Part shown: piece after piece, positions 51,465 to 60,221 of the stretch
Position numbering within the stretch: the first letter of the stretch is position 1
Layout of the letters: every line of letters starts with the position of its first letter
Assembly: GCA_024234075.1 (NCBI GenBank)
Contig: JACKOV010000003.1
Location: forward strand, 1 to 64,000
Direction of reading: 5' to 3'
Origin: Nevskiaceae bacterium
GTDB taxonomy: Bacteria; Pseudomonadota; Gammaproteobacteria; Steroidobacterales; Steroidobacteraceae
Length of the DNA stretch: 64,000 nucleotides
Translations under genes and position numbers: made by a program
The notes under the pieces: model-generated
Database searches by the model: none
Seen by the model: only the letters and a program-made list of their open reading frames with translations
Told to the model about the DNA's origin: nothing

Positions 51465-51624
51465 GCCTCTGCCCCTTGCTGCGCCGGTAACGCCGGCTTC
51501 GCCGTGACCATACCTTGCCAGCTGGCCGGAATCATCCGCAAATCACGTAGCGGCTCGCACGCTACACTGTCCGGCATGGGTCCCGATGCGGGGCGATACG
51601 ATTTCATTTCCGAGGGCATTACCG

Positions 51625-52482
51625 ATGAGTATTCGGCGGCGGCGCAGTGCGCTCTATGTGCCGGCTTCGCACGCACGCGCAGTTGAGAAGACACGGACGC
51701 TGCCTTGCGATGTCGTGATTCTCGATCTAGAGGATGCCGTGGCGCCCGAAGCCAAGGTTCAGGCGCGTGAACAGGTCGCGGCGGCCTTGCGCGCCGGCGG
51801 CTTCGGTCAGCGGGAGCTGGTCGTGCGGGTCAACGGGCTGGACACGGCCTGGGGCGCAGCGGATCTCGATGCTGTGATCGCTGCGGCACCGGCGGCGATC
51901 CTGGTTCCGAAGATCGCGCGGCGTGCGGATCTGCGACCCTACGAACAGCGACTGGCTGCGATGCCGGGCGTGGCACTGTGGGCGATGATCGAGACGGCCC
52001 GCTCGATCTTTCATGTCGAGGAGATCGCGGCCGCTGCACTCGAGGGGCCACTCACGGTGCTGGTTGCAGGTACCAACGATCTTGCCAAGGAAGCCTGTTG
52101 CCGGCTGGATGGTGCTCGTCAGCCGCTGCTCGGCGCGCTCGCGCAGATCGTGCTCGGCGCGCGTGCCTACGGCCTTGCAGTGCTCGATGGGGTGTTCAAT
52201 GCGCTCGACGATCACGACGGGCTGGTAGTGCAGTGTCGCCAGGGGCGCGACTTCGGTTTCGACGGCAAGACGCTGATACACCCCGCACAGATCGAGCCCT
52301 GCAATGCGGTGTTCACGCCCGACGCGGCCGAAACCGAGACCGCGCGTCGCATCGTTGCGGCCTTCGCGGCGCCGGAGAATGCCGGCAAGGGCGTACTGCG
52401 GGTCGATGGGCAGATGGTGGAGCGCTTGCACCTGTTGCAGGCGCAGCGCACGCTGGCGATGGCCGGTCTGGATACGGTTTGA
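51625..52482 (+). CDS. CoA-ester lyase (HpcH/HpaI, CitE-like)
   Basis: A 285-residue TIM-barrel enzyme of the citrate lyase beta-subunit/malyl-CoA lyase family. RSALYVPASHARAVEKTRTLPCDVVILDLEDAVAPEAK opens it (first 50 residues), ILVPKIARRADL near residue 92 and ALWAMIETARSIFHVEEIA near 118 hold metal-binding Glu, and FGFDGKTLIHPAQIEPCNAVF lies near 212. It cleaves or condenses beta-hydroxyacyl-CoA type esters; the exact substrate is not visible. GAGGG precedes ATG 51625; an in-frame start at 51586 is less likely. Divergent from the ATPase. Confidence 0.87.
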   Translation: MSIRRRRSALYVPASHARAVEKTRTLPCDVVILDLEDAVAPEAKVQAREQVAAALRAGGFGQRELVVRVNGLDTAWGAADLDAVIAAAPAAILVPKIARRADLRPYEQRLAAMPGVALWAMIETARSIFHVEEIAAAALEGPLTVLVAGTNDLAKEACCRLDGARQPLLGALAQIVLGARAYGLAVLDGVFNALDDHDGLVVQCRQGRDFGFDGKTLIHPAQIEPCNAVFTPDAAETETARRIVAAFAAPENAGKGVLRVDGQMVERLHLLQAQRTLAMAGLDTV

Positions 52483-52505
52483 GCTGCCCGCTGTCGGACT
52501 ATACT
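52479..52505 (+). promoter_or_regulatory. Candidate promoter of the exported DLH gene
   Basis: TTGAGC (52479-52484) and TATACT (52500-52505) are 15 bases apart and lie about 97 bases before ATG 52602. The -10 box is strong; the spacer is short. Confidence 0.35.
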
Positions 52506-52601
52506 GATCGTCCGGATTGCGGATGACCGAGAACCGCGCTTGCCGTGGCGGATCGCATCCCGCTGCAGCATCGCCCGACCCATAACGACGAGGGAACAGT
52601 C

Positions 52602-53480
52602 ATGTGTGACCAGGACTCATTTCACGACATGCTCGAACACCTCAAGCGCAACGATGCGTTGACGCGGCGGCGTTTCGGCGCGCTGTCGGTGGGGGCGGGA
52701 CTGCTGGCGGCCTTGCCGCGCCCCGTGAATGCAGCCGAAGTCGTGGAGCAGGAGGTCGAGATCAAGACCTCGGATGGTGTGGCCGATGCGCATTTCGTGC
52801 ACCCCGCACAGGGCAAGGCACCTGCCGTGCTGGTTTGGACCGACATCTTCGGGTTGCGGCCCGCGTTTCGGCAGATGGGCCGCCGCCTCGCCGAATCCGG
52901 ATACGCGGTGCTGACGCCGAACCCGTTCTATCGCACCAGGCGCGCACCGACCACGGCGCCGGGCGCGAACCTGCAGGATGAGGCGACCCGCAATGCCGTG
53001 ATGGCGATGGCCCGCACGCTCTCGCCCGAAACGCATGTATCGGATGCACAGGCCTTCATCGGCTGGCTCGATGGCCAGGCAGCGGTCGACAGCCAGCGCA
53101 AGATGGGCACGACTGGCTATTGCATGGGAGGCGCGATCGTAATGCGCACCGCCGGCAACTTTCCGGATCGCGTCGGTGCCGGAGCGGCTTTCCACAGCGG
53201 CCCTCTCGTGACCGACAAGCCGGACAGCCCGCATCTGCTGGTGCCGAAGATGAAGGCGCACCTGCTGATCGCGATCGCCGCCAACGATGACGAACGCGAC
53301 CCGAATGCCAAGCGGGTCCTCAGGGAAACCTGCGATCAGGCGAAAGTGCCGGCGGAGATCGAGGTCTACGCAGGGACCAAACACGGCTGGTGCCCGCCGG
53401 ATGCTGCGGTCTATGACGAGACGCAGGCTGAGAGGGCCTGGCAGCGGTTGCTGGTGACGCTGCGGGCGGGGGTTTCCTAG
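52602..53480 (+). CDS. Tat-exported dienelactone hydrolase family protein
   Basis: A 292-residue hydrolase. The N-terminus has a twin-arginine motif TRRRFGALSVGAGLLAAL (residues 21-38) and cleavage near NAAE, so the folded enzyme is exported. The DLH domain has WTDIFGLRPAFRQMG near residue 82, the nucleophile Cys in GYCMGG near 175 and the catalytic His in TKHGWCPPD near 263. ATG 52602 has GAGGGA; longer readings are not supported. It is the third DLH-family gene here. Confidence 0.87.
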   Translation: MCDQDSFHDMLEHLKRNDALTRRRFGALSVGAGLLAALPRPVNAAEVVEQEVEIKTSDGVADAHFVHPAQGKAPAVLVWTDIFGLRPAFRQMGRRLAESGYAVLTPNPFYRTRRAPTTAPGANLQDEATRNAVMAMARTLSPETHVSDAQAFIGWLDGQAAVDSQRKMGTTGYCMGGAIVMRTAGNFPDRVGAGAAFHSGPLVTDKPDSPHLLVPKMKAHLLIAIAANDDERDPNAKRVLRETCDQAKVPAEIEVYAGTKHGWCPPDAAVYDETQAERAWQRLLVTLRAGVS

Positions 53481-53690
53481 AGCTTGGTCGTGAGTGGTAG
53501 TGAAGAGTCTCGGCGCGGAACGGTGGTGCAGCCGGAGAGGTCTCGCGTGTCAGAAGACTCGCGCGCGGACGGCCGGAAAACGCGCTGCGCCGCGCCCAGA
53601 AGAGCTTCACTCCTCGGAACCTCAACGCCTGGCACCGTCTGCATCACTCCCCGCCCGCTCAAACCCAGAGAGCGACCGCGTGAACAGTTC

Positions 53691-54569
53691 CTACTCCGTA
53701 GTGGCAGTGCTGGTGATCTGTGGGCGCAACGCCCGCAGTACCTGTTTGACGCGGTGCATGTTGTCCGGCCCTGAGCGCAGCAGCATGCGCTGTCCAGCCG
53801 AGAGTTGCTGCAGCGCCGGGTCCTCGAACTGGTAGAGCACCCAGGGCCGTTCGGGTCTCAGCTCTTCGCTGAACTCCGGCAGTCGTACGCGCAGTGGGTC
53901 GCCGGGCTCGGGCGTCGCCAGCAGCAGATCGATGACCTCGACCAGGCGATCGTTGAAATGGCGACCGGGGTAGCCGAGATTTTCGTAGGACTGCTGCAGC
54001 AGCGGATAGAGCCGGCGGTACGCCGCGACCGCGTATTCGCGGTCGAGTGATTCCAGCATCTCGACATAGCGCTCGTAGCGTGCATAGTTCGCCGTGGCAA
54101 TCACCTCGGCATCGCCACTGCGGTCGGTCGTGAAGGGGCCCGATGGCGGGTCCACCGGCCAGAGACTTGCGCTCGCCTGTTCACGGCCGAGATTGTCGAC
54201 CGTGGCAACGATACGGCGCGGCAGGTCCTGCAGGCGAAACAACGACTGAAAACGCCGCTGGCCGACCAGATCGACGAGTGCGGACTCGAGATCGGAAGCC
54301 GTGGCTTCGGCCGGCGCGTCCGGTGGCAGGTCGATCGGATGGGCGGGCACCGGCTCGGCTGGCGAGGGCGGCAAAGTCTGTGGCGTCGCTGCGGCCGGCT
54401 GCGGTGGTGAGGCGGCGACGGTTTCCGGCGACGCAGGAGGGCTGACCAGCCAGCGCCAGGCGGCAACACCGATGCCGACCAGCACGATCAGGCCGATGAT
54501 CAGGGGCAGGCTGCGACGCCAGGTCGGGGGTTCCTGGACGATGGTCGGTTCGTCATCGAGGTCGTTCAT
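53691..54569 (-). CDS. DUF3014 membrane protein
   Basis: A 292-residue protein with one transmembrane segment (LPLIIGLIVLVGIGVAAWRWL, residues 21-41), a Pro-rich linker (about 45-95) and a conserved periplasmic DUF3014 domain from about residue 105 (LESALVDLVGQRRFQSLFRLQDLPRRIVATVDNLGRE; NYARYERYVEMLESLD near 165). Function unknown. It is alone on the minus strand between two catabolic gene groups; its start is divergent from the CoA-transferase. Confidence 0.88.
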   Translation of the reverse strand: MNDLDDEPTIVQEPPTWRRSLPLIIGLIVLVGIGVAAWRWLVSPPASPETVAASPPQPAAATPQTLPPSPAEPVPAHPIDLPPDAPAEATASDLESALVDLVGQRRFQSLFRLQDLPRRIVATVDNLGREQASASLWPVDPPSGPFTTDRSGDAEVIATANYARYERYVEMLESLDREYAVAAYRRLYPLLQQSYENLGYPGRHFNDRLVEVIDLLLATPEPGDPLRVRLPEFSEELRPERPWVLYQFEDPALQQLSAGQRMLLRSGPDNMHRVKQVLRALRPQITSTATTE

Positions 54570-54727
54570 GGCGGGATTATAAGAGGTGCGGGCGCTGCGT
54601 CACCGCTTGGATTCGAACGCAGGCGTGCGGCGAGCCCGCCTCGACCGAGGCGGCGCGAGAAAAATTTACACACCGGCGCGACGACTGCGGCCACCCAAGA
54701 CTGCCGTGGAATGCCAGAATCCCTGCC

Positions 54728-56005
54728 ATGCCAGACTTGATCAAGCCTACGGTCGCGGACGCGGTCCTCGACCACATTGGTGCCGGCGCCGACCTGATCG
54801 TACCGATTGCCAACGGCGAGCCGGTGACCTTGCTCGATGCGATCGAGCGCAATGCCGAGCGGCTCAGCGGCGTGCGCGTGCATCAGATGCATGCGTTGCG
54901 CGACCGTCCCTATCTGCACGCGGCTTTCGGCGATCGGCTGCGGCACATGTCCTATTTCCTTTCGCACGTGACCCGGCCGCGATTTGCGGCTGGACAGGTG
55001 GATCTGGTGCCGAACCATTTCAGCGAGGTCTATCCGCTGCTGCGCCGCCGTTGCCGCAACCCGCTGGTGATCGCCGCGGTGTCGCCGCCGGACCGGCACG
55101 GCTATTTCTCGCTGGGCACCGGCGCGGATTACGTCGCGAGCTTCATCGGCCGGGCGCGCTTTTTCGTCGAAGCCAATGCGCGGATGCCACGCACTTTCGG
55201 CCGCAATCAGCTGCATCTTTCGCAGGTCGTGGGCTGGGTGCGCAGCGATGTGCCGCTGGTCGAGGTCGAGCCGGTGCAGCCGGGGGACGTCGATCGCAAG
55301 ATCGCCTCCTGGGTCGCCGAGCGCATTCCGGACGGCGCGACCGTGCAGACCGGCATCGGTGCGATCCCGAACGCGATATTGGCCAGTCTCGGTAACCATC
55401 GTGCGCTCGGCATCCACACCGAGCTGTTGTCGGATGGCGTGATCGATCTGATCGAGTCGGGTGTGGTCACCGGTGCACGCAAGCGCAACAACCGCACCAA
55501 GACTGTCGGCACCTTCATGCTCGGCACCCAGCGTCTGTACGACTTCGTCGCCGACAATCCGGCGATCGAGCTCTGGCCGGCGACCTACGTCAATGATCCG
55601 CGGCGGATCGCCGCGGAGCCGAACTTCGTTTCGATCAATGCCACGGTCGAGGTGGATCTGGCCGGACAATGTGCCTCGGAAACCATCGCCGGTCGCTACT
55701 ATTCGTCTTCCGGTGGTCAGGCCGACTTCGCGCGTGGAGCGATGTATTCCGAAGGCGGTCAGGCCTTCGTCGTCTGCCGCTCGACTGCCGATGCGGGCCG
55801 CATCTCGAAAATCGTGCCGAGTTTCGCGCCGGGCACGATCGTCACTACGCTGAAGAACACGGTCGACAAGGTCGTGACCGAGTGGGGTGTCGCCGAGCTG
55901 CGCGGCGCGAGCTTGCGCGAGCGCGCGACAGCATTGATCGCCGTTGCGCACCCGGATCATCGCGATCGCCTGCGGCACGAAGGCCGGCGGCTGGGTTATC
56001 TGTGA
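54728..56005 (+). CDS. Acetyl-CoA hydrolase/CoA-transferase family protein
   Basis: A 425-residue enzyme similar to 4-hydroxybutyrate or butyryl-CoA:acetate CoA-transferases. The catalytic Glu232 is in GIHTELLSDG; VQTGIGAIPNAIL near residue 207 and EVDLAGQCASETI near 305 are family motifs; SSGGQADFARGAMYSEGGQ near 328 follows. It exchanges CoA between acyl-CoA and a carboxylate. The GabD-like enzyme elsewhere in the window could share 4-hydroxybutyrate or succinate chemistry, but no physical link exists. Confidence 0.9.
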   Translation: MPDLIKPTVADAVLDHIGAGADLIVPIANGEPVTLLDAIERNAERLSGVRVHQMHALRDRPYLHAAFGDRLRHMSYFLSHVTRPRFAAGQVDLVPNHFSEVYPLLRRRCRNPLVIAAVSPPDRHGYFSLGTGADYVASFIGRARFFVEANARMPRTFGRNQLHLSQVVGWVRSDVPLVEVEPVQPGDVDRKIASWVAERIPDGATVQTGIGAIPNAILASLGNHRALGIHTELLSDGVIDLIESGVVTGARKRNNRTKTVGTFMLGTQRLYDFVADNPAIELWPATYVNDPRRIAAEPNFVSINATVEVDLAGQCASETIAGRYYSSSGGQADFARGAMYSEGGQAFVVCRSTADAGRISKIVPSFAPGTIVTTLKNTVDKVVTEWGVAELRGASLRERATALIAVAHPDHRDRLRHEGRRLGYL

Positions 56006-56125
56006 GCCTGGCCGACGAGAGGTCAGGATCGTCGTCCACGGGTAGGGTTCGGTAGTGGCAGTTAAGCTTGGCGGCATTGTCCGCCGGAGGCCTGCATGCC
56101 CGGCGGAGTCCTGTCGGAGGTCGTC

Positions 56126-57292
56126 ATGAGCTGTTTCGATCCGTCGCGCCGGGAGGCGCTTGTCGCCGCGCTCGGGCTGCCGGCCGCGCTGGTCGTGGCC
56201 GGAGCGGCCGGCGCAGCGCCGGTGCCACGGGTCGTGTCTCCATCCAATTCGTTCGAACAGAAGGCAAGTCGAATCATGCGTAGCTATCAGGTGGGTGATC
56301 AGAAAGGTCTCGATTCACTGCGGTCCGTCGAGGTTGCCGTGCCCGAACCGGGTCCTGGAGAGGTGCGGATCGCCGTCAAGGCGTCGGCGCTGAATCATCG
56401 CGATCTCATGGTCATGGAAGGGCGCTACGGTGGGCCGAAGCCGCCGAGCCGTGTACCGGTGGCCGATGGCGCCGGCGAGGTGGTCGCGCTCGGTGCGGGG
56501 GTCACGCGTGTCAAGCTCGGCGATCGTGTCACGGCGCCGCATTTCTCGACCTGGATCGACGGCGATTACGACCCCTCGGTGTTCGTGGCCGACGTCGGCA
56601 ATATGCGCGATGGCTGGCTGCAGGAGCAGATCGTGCTGCCGGCCAGTGCACTGGTGAAGCTGCCGGAGCAGATGAGCTACGAAGATGCCGCAGCGCTGGG
56701 CGCCGCGGCGATCACGGCCTGGGCGGTGATCGAGCCTTTTGGCCGGGTGAAATCCGGTGACGTGGTGCTGACGCTCGGTACCGGCGGAGTCGCGATTCTC
56801 GCGCTGCAGATAGCCAAGATGAGTGGCGCGAAGGTCGCGATCACCTCCTCGAGCGATGCCAAGCTCGCCGCCTGCCGCGAACTCGGGGCCGACATCACCG
56901 TCAACTACCGGACCACGCCGGCCTGGCACGAGGCGGTATTGGCCGCGACCGGTGGCCGCGGCGCCGACATCGTGGTCGAGACGGTCGGTCTCGGCACGCT
57001 GTCGCAGTCGATCGCCTGCTGTGCACCGAATGCGCGCATCGGCTGGCTGGGGGGCCTCGAGGGGCCGCCGCCCGCCGGTCCGAACCTCGGGCCGCTGATC
57101 CTCAAGAACGCGGTGCTGAAGGGCATCACTTCGGGTAGCCGCAAGATGCTCGAGGACTTGCTGCGCGCCTTCGACGGCAACGGCGTGAAGCCGAAGATCG
57201 ACCGGGTGTTTCCGTTCGGGCAGGCGCGTGCGGCGCTCGACTACCTTGCGACCGGCGGGCACATCGGCAAGATCGTCATTCGTCACGGCTGA
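56126..57292 (+). CDS. MDR-family quinone oxidoreductase with Tat-like leader
   Basis: A 388-residue zinc-independent medium-chain reductase. The first 40 residues have SRREALVAALGLPAALVVAGAAGAAP, a twin-arginine-type signal with Ala cleavage site, preceded by an ideal GGAGG five bases before ATG 56126. The catalytic fold follows (ALNHRDLMVMEGRYGGPKP near residue 88; Rossmann LGTGGVAILALQIAK near 215). Such enzymes normally are cytoplasmic and use NAD(P)H. An alternative internal ATG (56278, MRSYQVG) with a weak ribosome site would remove the leader. Export is inferred from the leader. Confidence 0.83.
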   Translation: MSCFDPSRREALVAALGLPAALVVAGAAGAAPVPRVVSPSNSFEQKASRIMRSYQVGDQKGLDSLRSVEVAVPEPGPGEVRIAVKASALNHRDLMVMEGRYGGPKPPSRVPVADGAGEVVALGAGVTRVKLGDRVTAPHFSTWIDGDYDPSVFVADVGNMRDGWLQEQIVLPASALVKLPEQMSYEDAAALGAAAITAWAVIEPFGRVKSGDVVLTLGTGGVAILALQIAKMSGAKVAITSSSDAKLAACRELGADITVNYRTTPAWHEAVLAATGGRGADIVVETVGLGTLSQSIACCAPNARIGWLGGLEGPPPAGPNLGPLILKNAVLKGITSGSRKMLEDLLRAFDGNGVKPKIDRVFPFGQARAALDYLATGGHIGKIVIRHG

Positions 57293-57327
57293 GTGAGCGC
57301 GGCAGCCGTCTGCCGTGCGCGGCCGTG

Positions 57328-57711
57328 CTATTCGCGGCCGCGCAGGCGGCGGAGCTGCTGCCGTTCCTGACGGTTCGGGCGGTGACCGGAATGTGCGCCC
57401 GAGGCAGCGGCGATACGCAGGGTCTCGACATGCTTGTCGCGGCGGGCGACGCTGGCTTCGGACTCGCGGTAGCAGGCCTGGGCTTCCGGAGCCGGGCCGC
57501 GGCGTGTCGGCAGGGACAGCACCTCGCAATCGAATTCGACGCTGCCGCGCCGGAAGGCAATGACGTCGCCGGGTTTGATCGCGTGTGCCGGCTTGACGCG
57601 CGCATCGTTGAGGTGCACGAGTCCGCCCTGCACGGCCGTCGCGGCGAGGCTGCGCGACTTGTAGAACCGGACGTTGAACAGCCAGACGTCGATGCGAGCG
57701 GAATCGGTCAT
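57328..57711 (-). CDS. S4-domain RNA-binding protein (HslR-like)
   Basis: A 127-residue basic RNA-binding protein. The S4 fold occupies residues 5-70 (RIDVWLFNVRFYKSRSLAATAV, GGLVHLNDARVKPAHAIKPGD), as in heat-shock protein HslR that recycles stalled 50S-peptidyl-tRNA complexes. Its C-terminus is Arg-rich. ATG 57711 overlaps the SUMF1 stop (ATGA); the last gene of the four-gene unit. Confidence 0.87.
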   Translation of the reverse strand: MTDSARIDVWLFNVRFYKSRSLAATAVQGGLVHLNDARVKPAHAIKPGDVIAFRRGSVEFDCEVLSLPTRRGPAPEAQACYRESEASVARRDKHVETLRIAAASGAHSGHRPNRQERQQLRRLRGRE

Positions 57712-58658
57712 GGGTCGAGATCGCGTGCGATCCGCATGCCGAAGATCTGGCTGGTGAGCGCTTCCGGGTCGCGGCCGCGGAATGCGGGCCGCTGCCGCGA
57801 GTAGTCGGTGCGCCAGGAGCCGCCGCGGGTGCCGCGACGATCGCAGCCGGTTGCAAGCTGCGCCGAGCCGTCGTTCGGAGTCGCGGGATAGGGCATCTCG
57901 TAGCAGTCCTCGATCCATTCCCAGACGTTGCCGATGATGTCGTACAGGCCGAAGGCGTTCGGCGCGAAACTGCCGACCGGCGATACGCCCGGATGGCCGT
58001 CGTCGCAGGGCGCCGGTGCGTAGGGCAGCTTGATGTTCTGCTCGGCGGCCAGCCGCTCGGCGCTGCGGTCGTGGATGTTGGCGTAGCGGCAGGCCAGCGC
58101 CGGATCGTCACCCCAGGCATATGCACCGGTGGTGCCGGCGCGCGCGACGTACTCCCATTCGGCTTCCGTCAGCAGCCGGTACTTCCGGCCGGTTTTGCCG
58201 GCGAGCCAGGAAACGTAGGATTTGGCATCGCTCCAGCGGATGCAGGCCACCGGTTCGTCGTCGCGGATCGGGCGACCATAGGCCGGATCGGCCCAGCTCG
58301 AGCCAGCGACTGCCTCGACGCGATCACCGAAAAACACATTGCAGCCGCTGCCGGCTGTCTTGTGTCCGGTAGCCTCGACGAAGCGGCGGTACTGCCCGTT
58401 GGTCAGCTCGAAGCGGCCCGCAGCGAACGCATAGCCGATGCCGACCTGGTGTGCGGGGCCTTCATGGCGATCCGGTTCGCCGCCATCGGCACCCATGACG
58501 AAACGGCCTGGCGGGATCACGACCATTTCCGGGCAATCGGGGCAGTCCTTGAAGACCGTGCCGGGTATTGCAGAGGGGTCGGGTGCGGCAGCCCGTGCCG
58601 ATGCCGAAAGCACGACGATCAAGAGCAGCGCGGCTCCGGCCGGATGCCGCCGCCTCAT
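57708..58658 (-). CDS. Exported SUMF1/formylglycine-generating-like protein
   Basis: A 316-residue periplasmic protein. Signal peptide (AALLLIVVLSASARAAA, residues 8-24) and mature start with CPDCPEMVVIPPGRFVMGADGGEPD (residues 39-60), followed by the SUMF1 fold (YRLLTEAEWEYVARAG near 160; NVWEWIEDCYEM near 243). The active-site region reads RGGSWRTDYSRQRPAFRGRD, which lacks the Cys pair of true formylglycine-generating enzymes (GGSxLCHxSYC). It is therefore unlikely to oxidise Cys in sulfatases. Its overlap with neighbours on both sides (ATGA) suggests a joint function. Confidence 0.87.
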   Translation of the reverse strand: MRRRHPAGAALLLIVVLSASARAAAPDPSAIPGTVFKDCPDCPEMVVIPPGRFVMGADGGEPDRHEGPAHQVGIGYAFAAGRFELTNGQYRRFVEATGHKTAGSGCNVFFGDRVEAVAGSSWADPAYGRPIRDDEPVACIRWSDAKSYVSWLAGKTGRKYRLLTEAEWEYVARAGTTGAYAWGDDPALACRYANIHDRSAERLAAEQNIKLPYAPAPCDDGHPGVSPVGSFAPNAFGLYDIIGNVWEWIEDCYEMPYPATPNDGSAQLATGCDRRGTRGGSWRTDYSRQRPAFRGRDPEALTSQIFGMRIARDLDP

Positions 58659-58996
58659 GTGCTGCGATCCTGCCCATCGTGATCCTTGGCATCGGCGGCC
58701 AGCAACGGACGACAGACCTTTTCGATCATGCGCTGCCGGATCGCGGCCCGTGCTTGCTGCACGGCTTCGTCCGGCACGTAGTCGTCGACGGTTTCCGGGG
58801 TCACCGGTTGTTGCGCGGCACCGAGGCGCTCATGGGCATCGAGGCGCTCGCGCAGCACACTGACCTCCGACAGCAGCGACATCACCATGCCCATCAGCGT
58901 ATCGACCCGTGGGTCGACACCCGGGGCTTTGATGCGATGCCTGTGGAGACGATAGCGGTGATCCGGCGGCTTGCCGGGACGGACGGTGGCATTCAT
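58655..58996 (-). CDS. Unrecognised small helical protein
   Basis: A 113-residue product. The first 30 residues are basic (RPGKPPDHRYRLHRHRIK), followed by a likely coiled coil (TLMGMVMSLLSEVSVLRERLDAHERL, about 33-58) and a second helix (DEAVQQARAAIRQRMIEKVCRPLL, about 75-98). No family was recognised. It overlaps the methyltransferase stop on one side and the SUMF1 start on the other by four bases, so it is a genuine middle gene. Confidence 0.68.
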   Translation of the reverse strand: MNATVRPGKPPDHRYRLHRHRIKAPGVDPRVDTLMGMVMSLLSEVSVLRERLDAHERLGAAQQPVTPETVDDYVPDEAVQQARAAIRQRMIEKVCRPLLAADAKDHDGQDRST

Positions 58997-60156
58997 TGGC
59001 GGGGCTTCCGTGCCGAGGCGATGTACCAGGACTTGTAGCCGCCCTTGTTGGGCTGGCCGAACATGCCTTTGACCTGGTCACGCGACGGCGGGCCCAGCGC
59101 GGCATCCTGGAAGCCGGCGTGGATGTCGATGAAGCCGGCTTCCCGGGCAAGCCTGACGTAGTCGGCTTCGGTCGCACCCATCCAGAACGGCTCGTTGTTG
59201 TAGCGGGTCTCGAAGTCGGCACGCACCAGGTCGTAGGCATCGGCCATCTCGGCACGGAACGGCACTTCGAGGTGCACCATGATGCCGCCGGGGCGCAGCA
59301 GCCGGTAGCACTCGGCCATGATGCGCGGCAGCGCCTTGTGGCTGGTCTCGTGCAACATCGCACTCGAATAGACCAGGTCGAAGCTGGCCTCCGGCAGTCC
59401 GGTGGCCTCGGCGCTGCCCTGCACGAAATCCAGCGCCACGCCGAGATGGGCGGCACGCGCCCGTGCGTAGCGCAGCAGGCTCGCGCCGACATCGAGGCCG
59501 GTGCACTTGGCCGCCGGGAAATTGCGGGCCACTGCAACCAGGCTGTTGCCGACGGTACAGCCCATCTCGAGGATCCGGGTCGGTTGCAGATCGGGATAGA
59601 TCTCGTACAGGTGGGCAACGATCGTCTGGCCGCGCATGTCGTTCATCTGGCCGCCCTGCCGGCCCAGGCTGTAGAGCGAGGCGGCTTTGTCGAATACCGC
59701 GCCCTGACGGACGCTGTGCTCGTCGCCCGGCGGGTCGTAGTAGTAGCCGCCTGGCATCATGTGCACGTCGCCGGCGGCGAGGTAGCGCGGCACCTCGAAG
59801 CCCGGATCGACATGCAGTGAGCCGAGTTTGGGCGCACTGCGCTCCAGCGCCTCCAGCTCGCTGCGCTGACGGTCGACACAGTCGACGGCGGCCTGCCACA
59901 TCAGTTCCTGGGCAGCGCGCAGCGACGAGATCCAGTTCTGGTACAGCTGCCTGCCTTCGAGGCGCTTGCGCAATCGTTGCAGTGTCGGCTTTTCGCCGGC
60001 GGCGCTGATCTGCTCGGCAATGCCGAGCGTAGTGCGGCGAACAGCCGGGTCAAACTGCGTGGCGAGGAAGGTCTTCAGCGCGACCACGAAGCTCTGTTCG
60101 GCGGCCTCGTCGTGGGTGCTGAGCGGCATCATGGGATGGATGCGGACCGCAGGCAT
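58993..60156 (-). CDS. SAM-dependent methyltransferase with N-terminal helical domain
   Basis: A 387-residue cytoplasmic protein. The N-terminal 130 residues are helical and unlike known domains (DEAAEQSFVVALKTFLATQF near residue 14, WISSLRAAQELMWQAAVDC near 72); the C-terminal class I core has ILEMGCTVGNSLVAVARNF near 195, GLDVGASLLRYARARA near 220 and YSSAMLHETSHKALPRIMAE near 262. A Tyr-rich patch (PGGYYYDPPGDEHSVRQ, about 135) may bind substrate. AAGGAG precedes ATG 60156. It leads the four-gene overlapping unit. Substrate unknown. Confidence 0.85.
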   Translation of the reverse strand: MPAVRIHPMMPLSTHDEAAEQSFVVALKTFLATQFDPAVRRTTLGIAEQISAAGEKPTLQRLRKRLEGRQLYQNWISSLRAAQELMWQAAVDCVDRQRSELEALERSAPKLGSLHVDPGFEVPRYLAAGDVHMMPGGYYYDPPGDEHSVRQGAVFDKAASLYSLGRQGGQMNDMRGQTIVAHLYEIYPDLQPTRILEMGCTVGNSLVAVARNFPAAKCTGLDVGASLLRYARARAAHLGVALDFVQGSAEATGLPEASFDLVYSSAMLHETSHKALPRIMAECYRLLRPGGIMVHLEVPFRAEMADAYDLVRADFETRYNNEPFWMGATEADYVRLAREAGFIDIHAGFQDAALGPPSRDQVKGMFGQPNKGGYKSWYIASARKPRQ

Positions 60157-60221
60157 GGGAGACTCCTTGGGTATGGAACCGTGTACGCCGTGGCAACCAG
60201 GGTTCGTTATCATGCCGACCA

